Assembly (NCBI GenBank): GCA_964562015.1 | Contig: CAZLRH010000011.1 | Span: forward strand, 1-64,000 | DNA from: CAZLRH01 sp964562015 | GTDB taxonomy: Bacteria; Verrucomicrobiota; Verrucomicrobiia; Opitutales; JABDGR01 | Length of the DNA stretch: 64,000 nt | Direction of reading: 5' to 3' | Shown here: positions 56,800 through 64,000 of the stretch, in pieces | Position numbering within the stretch: position 1 is the stretch's first letter | How the letters are laid out: every line of letters begins with the position of its first letter | Program-made: the position numbers and the translations under genes | The notes under the pieces: generated by a model | The model's database searches: none | The model's input: only the letters and a program-made list of their open reading frames with translations | Told to the model about the DNA's origin: nothing

Positions 56800-59616
56800 A
56801 TGCCTGTCCCTCATCCGCCGAAGGTTTTGCTCGTGGGCTGGGATGCCGCGGATTGGAAAATTATTCGGCCCTTAATGGCCGCCGGGAAAATGCCGGCGGT
56901 GGCCCGGCTGGTCGAGGAAGGCGCCCATGGAAATCTGACCACGTTGTGGCCGGTGCTTTCGCCGATGTTGTGGACGAGCATTGCCACCGGCCAGCGTCCG
57001 TACAAGCACGGCATCCACGGTTTTACCGAACCCACGCCCGACGGCAGCGGCGTGCGGCCCATCACGGTGTTGTCCCGCAAAGTCAAGGCCGTGTGGAATA
57101 TTCTCAATCAAAACGGGAAGCGTTGCAACGTGGTCGGCTGGTGGCCGTCGCATCCGGCCGAGCCGCTGGACGGCGTGATGATTTCAAATCATTACCAGCG
57201 GGCCGACACGAAGGCCGGCGACCCGTGGCCCATCCGCCCCGGCCAGGTGCATCCGCCGCGGCTCGCGGAGAAGCTGGAGCACTTGCGGATTCATCCCACG
57301 GAGTTGCAGGAAGAGCATCTGCTGCCGTTCGTGCCGCAGGCCGCCGGGATTGATCAGGCAAAGGACCAGCGCCTGTTCAACCTGGCCAAGACCATCGCCG
57401 ACTGCACGAACATCCAGGCCGCGGCCACTTACCTGCTCCAGCACGAGCCGGCGGATTATACGGCGGTCTATTTCGACGCCATCGACCATTTCGGCCACGG
57501 CTTCATGCGCTATCATCCGCCGCGCCTGCCCTGGGTGCCGGAAAAAGATTTTGAGATGTACAAGGACGTGATAGAGAGCGGTTACCGCTATCACGACCTC
57601 ATGCTCGGTGTGCTGCTGGACATGGTGGGACCGGAGACGACCGTCATTCTGATGTCGGACCACGGGTTTCACTCGGACCATCTGCGGCCGGCCAGCCTGC
57701 CGCTCGAGCCCGCCGGGCCGGCCGAGGAGCACCGGCGCTACGGCATCTTCGCCATTCGCGGGCCGGGCATCAAACGCGGCGAAACCATCACCGGGGCGAG
57801 CTTGCTTGATGTCGCCCCCACGGTGTTGCATCTTTTCGGATTGCCGAGCGGACAGGACATGGACGGGCGCGTGCTCGTGGAAGCCTTTGTGGAACCGCAG
57901 ACGCCGGCGCTGATTCCAACGTGGGAGGCGGTCATGGGTCCCCACCCTGACGGCCGTCATCCGCCCGAGACGAAAGTCGAGGCGGGCGACTCGCAGGCCG
58001 CGCTCGCCCAAATGGTGGCGCTCGGATATATTGACAAGCCCGCCGACGATGCCGCCAAGGCGGTGCAGGATTGCCTGGACGAATTGCACTACAATCTCGC
58101 CCGCAGCTACATGGACGCGGGGTTGCATGTGCACGCGGTGCCGTTGCTGGAGGATTTGGCCGAGCGCCACAGCGATGAACCACGGCACGGCTTGCTGCTC
58201 ATTCGCTGCTACCTCGCCTTGGGCCGGCCCAAGGAAGCGGCGGCGGCCTTTGAGCGCACCGTGGCGCGCAAGCGCGAGGTGGCGGCCACCGCCAAGGCGG
58301 AATTGAAGAAATTGACCGACGAGGGTTTTGATCCGGAAAAGGAAACCGACCGGGCCAAGAAGGAAGCCAGCCAGCACCGCTTGCGAAAATTGCGCGGCCA
58401 GGCCGGCATCAACGAGAGCATGATTCACCTGATTCGCGGGACCATTCTGCAAAACGCGGGCGAGACCGAGGGCTCCCTGGCTGAACTCGATCAGGCGCGC
58501 GGCACGGGCAGCCCGCGCAATCTTGGACTGCATTTGCAGTTGGGCGAGACGTACCTGGACCTGGCGCGGCTCGAGGAGGCCGAGAAATCTTTCGGCCAAG
58601 CGATCGACCTCGACCCCGAAAATGCCGAGGCGCGACACGGGCTGGCACGCGTGCATTTGCGCCAACAGCGGGCTTATCCTGCGGCGGCGGAGGCGCTGGC
58701 CGCGGTGGAATTACAGGCCTTTTTTCCCGCCGCCCATTTCACTTTTGCCGTCGCGCTTCAGCGTTTGCGCCGGCCGAAGCTGGCGGTCGATGCGTTGCGC
58801 ACCTGCCTGCGGCAAAATCCCAACCATGTGCAGGCGCATTTGCGCCTCGGGCGAATTTTGACGCGACTCGGCGACGCCGACGGCGGGCAAACGCACCAGC
58901 GCCTGGCGCGCGAATCCCGCCAGCGCTTGCGGGAATTGCGGGCCCTGCGCGGCCTGCCGCCACCGGCCGCCAACCCCGTGCTGGATGCGGGCCTCGAAAA
59001 TCTTGCGCCCGCCGCGGCGACGGAGCGGGCTGCCACGACTCCCGTTGACGCCGCCGAAATTATCACCGTAGTGTCCGGTTTGCCGAGGTCGGGCACCTCG
59101 CTGGTGATGCAAATGCTGGTGGCGGGCGGCCTGCCCGCGCTGGCGGACAGCGAACGGACGGCGGATGCCAGCAACCCGCGCGGGTATTTCGAATTTGAAA
59201 AAGTCAAGAACCTCACGCGCGAAGCCGGCTGGCTCGGCGAGGCCCGCGGCAAAGTGGTGAAGGTTGTCGCGCCATTGTTGGGGTTTTTGCCGCCGCCCTT
59301 TTTTTACCGGGTGGTTTTTCTCGAGCGAAATTTGGACGAGGTGCTGGCGTCCCAGGCGGCCATGCTGGCCAAGCAGGGCCAATCCGGAAGCGACCCGACG
59401 GCGTTGCGCCGGGCGTATGGGCAGCAAACCGCCGCGGCCCGCGCGCTGCTGGCGCGGCACCCGCGCATGAGTTATATTATTGTGCGCCATGCCGAGATCA
59501 TCGCGGACCCGGCGTTCGCCGCGAAGCGGCTCAACGGCTTTTTCGGCGGCGCATTGGACGCGGCGAAAATGGCGCAGGCGGTGGACCCGGCCTTGCACCG
59601 CCAGCGCGCCCGGTGA
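56800..59616 (+). CDS. Phosphodiesterase-TPR-sulfotransferase three-domain fusion
   Basis: Protein of 938 residues. Residues about 8-390 are an alkaline-phosphatase-superfamily phosphodiesterase: metal Asp in LLVGWDAADW, nucleophile region VLSPMLWTSIATG, DAIDHFGHGFMRY and LMSDHGFHSDH. Residues about 415-720 are helical TPR-like repeats (LGETYLDLARLEEAEKSFGQ, ARHGLARVHLRQQRA). Residues about 750-930 are sulfotransferase-like, with the PAPS-binding loop VVSGLPRSGTSLVMQML and a later R-x-x-Y-I-x-V-R-H-x-E. No signal peptide is visible. The earlier in-frame TTG at 56779 is rejected in favour of the ATG. Substrates are unknown. Confidence 0.85.
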   Translation: MPVPHPPKVLLVGWDAADWKIIRPLMAAGKMPAVARLVEEGAHGNLTTLWPVLSPMLWTSIATGQRPYKHGIHGFTEPTPDGSGVRPITVLSRKVKAVWNILNQNGKRCNVVGWWPSHPAEPLDGVMISNHYQRADTKAGDPWPIRPGQVHPPRLAEKLEHLRIHPTELQEEHLLPFVPQAAGIDQAKDQRLFNLAKTIADCTNIQAAATYLLQHEPADYTAVYFDAIDHFGHGFMRYHPPRLPWVPEKDFEMYKDVIESGYRYHDLMLGVLLDMVGPETTVILMSDHGFHSDHLRPASLPLEPAGPAEEHRRYGIFAIRGPGIKRGETITGASLLDVAPTVLHLFGLPSGQDMDGRVLVEAFVEPQTPALIPTWEAVMGPHPDGRHPPETKVEAGDSQAALAQMVALGYIDKPADDAAKAVQDCLDELHYNLARSYMDAGLHVHAVPLLEDLAERHSDEPRHGLLLIRCYLALGRPKEAAAAFERTVARKREVAATAKAELKKLTDEGFDPEKETDRAKKEASQHRLRKLRGQAGINESMIHLIRGTILQNAGETEGSLAELDQARGTGSPRNLGLHLQLGETYLDLARLEEAEKSFGQAIDLDPENAEARHGLARVHLRQQRAYPAAAEALAAVELQAFFPAAHFTFAVALQRLRRPKLAVDALRTCLRQNPNHVQAHLRLGRILTRLGDADGGQTHQRLARESRQRLRELRALRGLPPPAANPVLDAGLENLAPAAATERAATTPVDAAEIITVVSGLPRSGTSLVMQMLVAGGLPALADSERTADASNPRGYFEFEKVKNLTREAGWLGEARGKVVKVVAPLLGFLPPPFFYRVVFLERNLDEVLASQAAMLAKQGQSGSDPTALRRAYGQQTAAARALLARHPRMSYIIVRHAEIIADPAFAAKRLNGFFGGALDAAKMAQAVDPALHRQRAR

Positions 59617-59695
59617 GGCGCACCGTTTTCGCTGAACCGGTCATTTTCGGCGCTTGCCCCGCTGCATCCCTTGCGTGATGATGGACAGGAATATT

Positions 59696-60850
59696 ATGTC
59701 GGCGCCCAAAAACAATTTGGCCGACCCGTCGGCGGATCTGCCACCCCTGGCGGTGGACGACCATCCTTTTTTCCATGGACTGGGCCGGGAGAGTTCGCGG
59801 TCGCTGGCGGCCTCGGCGGCGGTGCACCACTTTAAGGAGGACGATGTTATTTTTGTGGAGAACAGCTCGCCGGATGCGATGTTTCTCGTGCTCAAGGGAA
59901 AAGTTTCCTTCGTCAAAGGGCTGCCGGGCGGCGGGCGCCGCATCATCAGCTACGCGGAGTCCGGTGATTTCTTCGGTGAGATTGGTGTTTTCTCGGGGGC
60001 GGCGCGCGCGTTGAGCGCGGTGGCGACCTGCCCGACGCAACTGGCCCGGCTGACGCGCGAGGACTTGACGGAATTCATCCGCCGCACGCCGGGGCCCATC
60101 GAGCAGATTTTGCAGTCCATCGTCGGCCACCTGCACCACACGACCAGCCATTATGTGGAGGACATGATCAAGCAGGAGAAAATGGCGTTGGTGGGCAACA
60201 TGGTGAACTCCATCATCCACGACTTTAAAAATCCATTCACGCTGATCAGTCTGGGCGCGCAGTTGATTATGCAAAAGCATCATGACGAGCGGACGCTGCA
60301 TTTGTGCGCGAACATGATCAAGCAGGTGGAGCGCATGGTCGAAATGGCGGGGGAAATCAGCGAGTTCTCGAAGGGCACGCAGACGCTCAAGCTCACACGC
60401 GTGGACCTCAGCAAGCTGGCCGAATTGTTCCGCGCGCTCAACGAGCCGTTCTTTCAGCAGGACAACGTCAACCTGGAGTTCGAAGTCGCGCCGGTGGTCA
60501 TCGAGGCGGAGGAAAATAAAATTCTGCGGGTGTTGCAGAACCTGGTGGGCAACGCGCTGGAGGCGGTGGAAGGTGCGCCGGGCGGGTTGGTCCGGGTGCG
60601 CATCCGCGACGCCGGGGATGATTGCGAGATTATCATCACGGACAACGGCAAGGGCATTCCGGAGCAGATTCGCAACACCCTGTTCGAACCCTTCGTAACG
60701 TTCGGCAAATCGCGCGGCACCGGACTGGGCACGGCCATTGTGAAGTCCATCGTGGAGGCGCACCACGGGCGCATTCGCTTCGAGACGGTGACGGACAAGG
60801 GCACTTCCTTTTTCATTACCTTGCCCAAGACGCAGGGAGTGCGGTCGTGA
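59696..60850 (+). CDS. Cyclic-nucleotide-domain sensor histidine kinase
   Basis: Soluble kinase of 384 residues. An N-terminal cNMP-binding-type domain (about 20-145: FFHGLGRESSRSLAAS, VLKGKVSFVK, AESGDFFGEIGVFSGAARAL) is followed by a short linker and a HisKA-like helix with NSIIHDFKNPFTLISLG and a HATPase domain (LQNLVGNALEAVEG, ITDNGKGIPE, GTGLGTAIVKSIVEAHHG). The cNMP domain carries the FGE(I) motif, but the Arg/Ser pair of cAMP-binding proteins is only partly visible (GAARALSAV). The start at 59696 is chosen because AGGA lies 5 bases upstream; ATGs at 59678 and 59681 are alternatives. No receiver gene is adjacent. Confidence 0.88.
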   Translation: MSAPKNNLADPSADLPPLAVDDHPFFHGLGRESSRSLAASAAVHHFKEDDVIFVENSSPDAMFLVLKGKVSFVKGLPGGGRRIISYAESGDFFGEIGVFSGAARALSAVATCPTQLARLTREDLTEFIRRTPGPIEQILQSIVGHLHHTTSHYVEDMIKQEKMALVGNMVNSIIHDFKNPFTLISLGAQLIMQKHHDERTLHLCANMIKQVERMVEMAGEISEFSKGTQTLKLTRVDLSKLAELFRALNEPFFQQDNVNLEFEVAPVVIEAEENKILRVLQNLVGNALEAVEGAPGGLVRVRIRDAGDDCEIIITDNGKGIPEQIRNTLFEPFVTFGKSRGTGLGTAIVKSIVEAHHGRIRFETVTDKGTSFFITLPKTQGVRS

Positions 60851-60890
60851 TCAAGGTGCTGCGGCGGGGCGCGCGGCCCGCGCTTTCGGC

Positions 60891-60918
60891 TTGCGTCGCG
60901 GTGCCTATACCCTACTCT
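60891..60918 (+). promoter_or_regulatory. Putative promoter of the Rrf2 gene
   Basis: TTGCGT, 16-base spacer, TACTCT, 36 bases before the ATG. It is a weaker relative of the TTGCC-type promoters seen elsewhere in the window. Confidence 0.35.
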
Positions 60919-60953
60919 TACGCTAGACATTCAACGAGTCGGCTTTCCCATCC

Positions 60954-61457
60954 ATGCATCTGACCAAAAAAGGCGAATACGCCCTGCGCGCGCTCATCAA
61001 TCTCGGTATTTCTGAGGAGGTGGGCCGCACTCATGTGTCCGTGTCCGAGCTCACGGGGATGAGTCAGCTCCCGCTCAAGTATGTGGAACAAATTTTGCAC
61101 CAGTTGCGGCTGGCGGGGTACGTGGACACGCGCCGCGGCAAATACGGCGGTTATTTTTTGCGCAAGCCCGCGAAGGAAATCAAAATCGGCGACGTGGTGC
61201 GGCTGCTCGACGGGCCGCTGGCGCCCATTGCCTGCGCGAGCCAGACGGCCTATGCGCGGTGCACGTGCCCGGACGAGGCGCACTGCGGCCTGCGGATGCT
61301 GATGACGGATGTGCGCAACGCCATCTCGAATATCCTGGACAAGTACAGCCTGGCCGACGTGGTGGAAGTGACGATGCGGCGGATGCGACGGGATAAGATT
61401 CCGCTGCCCTTTGCCGTGCAACGCACGGCGGCGAAATTCGCCGGCGAGAAGGCTTGA
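60954..61457 (+). CDS. Rrf2-family transcriptional regulator (IscR/CymR-like)
   Basis: Winged-helix regulator of 167 residues. The N-terminus MHLTKKGEYALRALINLG, then TGMSQLPLKYVEQILHQLR and RRGKYGGYFLRKP, is the classic Rrf2 DNA-binding core. The effector part has a Cys-rich segment IACASQTAYARCTCPDEAHC with four Cys, allowing an Fe-S cluster or a thiol switch. Downstream genes encode a DUF2292 protein, a porin and a sulfate-binding protein, so a cysteine/sulfate-responsive (CymR-like) role is likely by context. Confidence 0.92.
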   Translation: MHLTKKGEYALRALINLGISEEVGRTHVSVSELTGMSQLPLKYVEQILHQLRLAGYVDTRRGKYGGYFLRKPAKEIKIGDVVRLLDGPLAPIACASQTAYARCTCPDEAHCGLRMLMTDVRNAISNILDKYSLADVVEVTMRRMRRDKIPLPFAVQRTAAKFAGEKA

Positions 61458-61574
61458 AAAGATTTTTAAAATAATCGCTTGACGACGACGGACCCATCTG
61501 TTTTTTAATGTCTACCAAAGTAATGAAGTATATCTTTATCAAGATTACGGTAATTAACTTTTCCAACACCCACC
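61458..61574. promoter_or_regulatory. AT-rich regulatory gap before the DUF2292 gene
   Basis: A 117-base gap with TTGACG at 61479-61484 and an AT-rich stretch after it (TTTAAT about 61504-61509, spacing 19). The segment CCAAAGTAATGAAG followed by TATATCTTTATCAAGATTAC holds partly symmetric AT-rich sites that could bind the Rrf2 protein. This is suggestive only. Confidence 0.3.
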
Positions 61575-61787
61575 ATGTCCACCCTCGCTGAATCCTCCTC
61601 CGCGGCCCCCGCCCTCCCGGCGTGGCTCGACCTCGTGCGCCAGAAAGTGGCCAACCTGCGCTTCGGCCAGGTGTACATCGTGGTGCACGACCACCAGGTC
61701 ACCCAGGTCGAGGTCCTGGAAAAGACCCGCCTGACCGCGGCCCGGCAGGGCGCGACAGCAGCCACGACTAAATTTTTGCCACGCTGA
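61575..61787 (+). CDS. DUF2292 (YezD-like) small protein
   Basis: Protein of 70 residues. The core PAWLDLVRQKVANLRFGQVY, IVVHDHQVTQVEVLEKTRL matches DUF2292 (YezD), small proteins repeatedly found beside sulfate-assimilation genes and probably acting as regulators. The signature is the [I/V]xxVRxxxxxLRFGxVxIxVHDxxVxQVExxEKxRL pattern. It lies between the Rrf2 regulator and the porin. Confidence 0.85.
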   Translation: MSTLAESSSAAPALPAWLDLVRQKVANLRFGQVYIVVHDHQVTQVEVLEKTRLTAARQGATAATTKFLPR

Positions 61788-61890
61788 TTTTTTCCGACCG
61801 GTCCGCCGGAGGGGCAAAACATCAAAACCTAAATACCTGCCTGCCTGACCGGTCTTCCGGAAGCTGGGTGCACAAACTAAAGACCTAGCC
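61788..61890. repeat. Two copies of a CCGG-loop-CCGG hairpin
   Basis: GACCGGTCCGCCGGAG (61796-61811) and GACCGGTCTTCCGGAA (61847-61862) each form a short CCGG/CCGG stem with a four-base loop (TCCG and TCTT). They share GACCGGTC..CCGGA. They lie 51 bases apart in the leader of the porin gene. Confidence 0.6.
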
Positions 61891-63276
61891 ATGTATTCCC
61901 ACCTGAACTCTCCCTCTTTCCGTCCCGCCCGCGGTCTCGCGAGCGTGGCCGGGATTTCCGCGGCGCTTTTGCTGGGCGCCGCTTTGCCCGCGTCCGCCCA
62001 GGACAAGGCCACGCTCGACTTGCTCGTCAAGAAGGGTGTCATCACGCAGGCCGACGCCGACAGCGTCGCGAAGGCCGCAGCGGTCGTCGCGCCCAAGGAC
62101 GCCGCGGTGAAAAAGCTGCAGATCGAAGGTCTGCTGCAATTGCAATATGACTGGATCACCACGGATGACAAGGCCGCCACGACCCCGGCGACCCCGAGTC
62201 CCGCGGCGACGAACCAGTTCTTCATCCGCCGCGCCTATTTCGGCGCGCTGGCCGATCTCGGCAACGGCTGGGGGGGCGAAGTGGTGCTGGACTTTGCCGC
62301 CACCGGGGCGGGCCAAATTTCGGCTGCACCGCAGGCCCAGGGCACCCAAAATCTCTTCGAGAAAGTCATTATCACGAAGAAGGTGGAAGATTGGGGCACC
62401 GCGACCGCCGGTTTCCAAAAAGTGCAATATGCCTTCGAAGAAAACACGCCGACGGCCGAGCTGAAACCGCTCGAGCGCTCGCTGGTGACGAATTACTTCA
62501 CCGGCCCATGGGGCGGCGCCACGACCGGACGGCTCGGCTTTGGCAATCGCCACTCCGGCCTGTATTGGAGCGGCGTGGTCCCGGCCGTGGATGGTTTGTT
62601 CTACGGTGTTTCGGTGACGAATGGCATTCAGAGCACGACGAGTTTCGGCAATCCCGGCGCGGGCGTCGCGGCCTACAATGAGTTCGCCGGCTGGGCGAAT
62701 GTCGGCTACGGCAGCAAGTACGGCGACTTCACCTACAAGCTCGGCCTGAACATCGGCTATGCCGGTGACGCGAACAGCACCAGCGGCGCGGCCGGTGTGG
62801 CTCCGCAGAATAACTCCATCTGGGGTTACAATCCCTATGCGACGGTGAGCTACGCCGGGTTCAGCCTCACGGGTGAATTCCTCCAGGCGCAGATTGACAA
62901 CGGCCGCGTCAACGGCGCGGGTGTCACCAGCCGGGCGGCTCCGTATGGTTTCAATCTCACGCCGTCCTACAAGATCGACGACAACTGGGAACTCGTGGGC
63001 CGCTACAGTTATCTGTCGACCAACGGCCGTGGTGAAACCGTCAGCCAGGGCATCCGCAACGCCTCGAATCCGCTTGTGGGCGGCGCGTTCGACACGGCCT
63101 GGTCGCTCTACGGCGGCGTCACCTACTACATCATCGGGAACAGCCTGAAGGTGTCCGCGGGCTATGAGTTCGCGCAATACAGCGACCGGTTTGGCGGCGG
63201 CACGCCGGGCCAGTCGTTCACCGGGCCGCGCGCCAATGTGAGCGCGATCCGCACCCGCATCCAGCTCCTGTTCTAA
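61891..63276 (+). CDS. Outer-membrane porin-like protein
   Basis: Protein of 461 residues. A signal peptide with a long N-region (ARGLASVAGISAALLLGAAL, cleavage near SAQ) is followed by a helix (ATLDLLVKKGVITQADADSV) that resembles the periplasmic start of OprP/OprO and SLH-type porins. The remainder shows alternating hydrophobic/aromatic beta strands and ends RTRIQLLF with a terminal Phe, the outer-membrane insertion signature. Given the sulfate-binding protein downstream it may carry anions; that is inference. Confidence 0.85.
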   Translation: MYSHLNSPSFRPARGLASVAGISAALLLGAALPASAQDKATLDLLVKKGVITQADADSVAKAAAVVAPKDAAVKKLQIEGLLQLQYDWITTDDKAATTPATPSPAATNQFFIRRAYFGALADLGNGWGGEVVLDFAATGAGQISAAPQAQGTQNLFEKVIITKKVEDWGTATAGFQKVQYAFEENTPTAELKPLERSLVTNYFTGPWGGATTGRLGFGNRHSGLYWSGVVPAVDGLFYGVSVTNGIQSTTSFGNPGAGVAAYNEFAGWANVGYGSKYGDFTYKLGLNIGYAGDANSTSGAAGVAPQNNSIWGYNPYATVSYAGFSLTGEFLQAQIDNGRVNGAGVTSRAAPYGFNLTPSYKIDDNWELVGRYSYLSTNGRGETVSQGIRNASNPLVGGAFDTAWSLYGGVTYYIIGNSLKVSAGYEFAQYSDRFGGGTPGQSFTGPRANVSAIRTRIQLLF

Positions 63277-63309
63277 AGGAGCCTCTCTAACTTAACCGAA
63301 AGGTAAATC

Positions 63310-64000
63310 ATGAAATCCATCAAAATACTCTCTCTCTTGCTCCTCGGGGCGGCCGGCCTAACGGTCGGCGCCCTGCGGGGGCGGGCGGCTGACGCCGCAC
63401 CGGGCAAACCGGTGGAACTGCTCAACGTGTCGTACGACCCCACGCGGGAATTGTACGTGGACATCGACAAGGCGTTTTCGGACGCCCAGAAGGCCAAGGG
63501 CCAGGCCGTCACGGTCAACCAGTCGCACGGCGGCTCCGGCAAGCAGTCCCGCGCGGTCGCGGACGGCCTGGAGGCCGACGTAGTGACGTTGGCGCTGGCG
63601 TACGACATTGATTCGCTGGCGGACGCGAAGTTGCTGCCGTTGGACTGGCAAAAGCGCCTGCCCAACAACAGCACGCCGTACACCTCGACGATCGTCTTCC
63701 TCGTGCGCAAGGGCAATCCCAAGGGCATCAAGGACTGGGACGATCTGGTAAAGCCGGGCGTCCAAGTCATCACGCCGAACCCGAAGACCTCGGGTGGAGC
63801 GCGCTGGTCGTACCTGGCCGCCTGGGCTTACGGAAAACAAAAAGGCGGCTCCGACGCCGCCGGCAAGGACTTCGTCAAGAAGCTCTACGGTAATGTCCCC
63901 GTGTTGGGCGCCGGTGCGCGTGACTCGACCACAACGTTTGTCGAGCGCGGCATTGGCGACGTGCTGCTGTCCTGGGAAAATGAAGCGCAACTCTCCCTGC
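63310..64000 (+). CDS. Sulfate ABC transporter substrate-binding protein (partial, cut by window end)
   Basis: The first 230 residues of a periplasmic solute-binding protein; the gene continues past the window edge. Signal peptide MKSIKILSLLLLGAAGLTVG (cleavage near RA-ADA). The family hallmark is LLNVSYDPTRELYVDID, followed by QSHGGSGKQSRAVADGLEAD, VVTLALAYDID, ITPNPKTSGGARWSYLAAWA and LLSWENEAQLSL, matching Sbp/CysP. It is 33 bases after the porin and probably starts a sulfate uptake operon. Confidence 0.93.
   Translation, partial: MKSIKILSLLLLGAAGLTVGALRGRAADAAPGKPVELLNVSYDPTRELYVDIDKAFSDAQKAKGQAVTVNQSHGGSGKQSRAVADGLEADVVTLALAYDIDSLADAKLLPLDWQKRLPNNSTPYTSTIVFLVRKGNPKGIKDWDDLVKPGVQVITPNPKTSGGARWSYLAAWAYGKQKGGSDAAGKDFVKKLYGNVPVLGAGARDSTTTFVERGIGDVLLSWENEAQLSL

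Noticed and set aside
55483..56814. 443-codon minus ORF across nspC
   Set aside because: Antisense of a gene with intact PLP-enzyme motifs.
57184..58665. 493-codon minus ORF inside the fusion gene
   Set aside because: Antisense shadow; no protein-like features.
61885..63177. 430-codon minus ORF across the porin gene
   Set aside because: Antisense to a porin with a signal peptide and C-terminal Phe.
1..64000. tRNA, rRNA, CRISPR arrays, insertion sequences, prophage genes
   Set aside because: None seen: no cloverleaf with GTTCRANTC and CCA end was found by eye, no spaced direct repeats of CRISPR type and no transposase or integrase motifs. A tRNA scan would be needed to exclude a tRNA fully.

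Overview
The window is about 64 kb of GC-rich (roughly 60%) chromosomal DNA, densely packed with bacterial genes. It has no rRNA, CRISPR array, phage module or insertion sequence that I can recognise. The likely source is a Gram-negative bacterium of the Verrucomicrobiota. This is an inference from two proteins with VPEP/TM/Arg-rich (PEP-CTERM) tails, an outer-membrane porin ending in Phe, a carboxynorspermidine-type polyamine pathway, an ECF sigma/HtrA-like locus, many small secreted proteins of unknown function, and intergenic hairpin and tandem-repeat sequences of the kind common in that phylum.

Layout. 55-5502 (minus): a four-gene sensory operon (membrane PAS kinase, two stand-alone receivers, GAF-PAS hybrid kinase) with overlapping or nearly abutting genes. 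5787-17578 (minus): a sigma54-type activator with an unrecognised N-terminal half, a giant DUF2339-like membrane protein with internal repeats, a HAF-repeat/Ig secreted protein, a small hypothetical gene and valS. 17739-24089 (plus): a subtilase with a PEP-CTERM tail, a small secreted protein, glnD and a membrane protein with a CxxC/CxxC C-terminal domain. 24119-31657 (minus): a long co-directional run of ruvC, a TauE-like permease, recF, a NifS-type cysteine desulfurase, a LysM lipoprotein, yjbQ, an HtrA-like protein that lacks its catalytic residues, a putative anti-sigma factor and an ECF sigma factor. 31878-34034 (plus): an aldo/keto reductase and a second PEP-CTERM protein.

34033-37000 is the most accessory-looking stretch. 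A nucleotidyltransferase two-gene pair is flanked by two near-identical 97-bp copies of a GGTAGGG-hairpin array, followed by low-GC orphan ORFs and further repeats. Next come a TPR protein and a NarX/NarL-like two-component pair, a repeat-filled gap (39658-40083), a polyprenyl synthetase and a CPBP protease-like protein. 41932-43857 holds three consecutive small secreted proteins of unknown function. After them come dapB-ruvA, glgC and glmS, a Phd/RelE-like toxin-antitoxin pair with a clear promoter and operator, an SDR coupled to a member of a widely conserved uncharacterised family, and sppA.

53712-56679 is a polyamine cluster (carboxynorspermidine synthase, a Dps ferritin, carboxynorspermidine decarboxylase). 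It is followed by a three-domain phosphodiesterase-TPR-sulfotransferase fusion and a cyclic-nucleotide-domain histidine kinase. The right end (60954-64000) is a probable sulfur-assimilation locus: Rrf2 regulator, DUF2292 protein, porin, and a sulfate-binding protein cut by the window edge.

Five genes (glmS, glnD, sppA, the subtilase and the 23169 membrane protein) have an upstream TTGCCN-N16..18-TAnNNT pair, which may be the housekeeping promoter of this organism. Long antisense ORFs are frequent because of the high GC and were left out.
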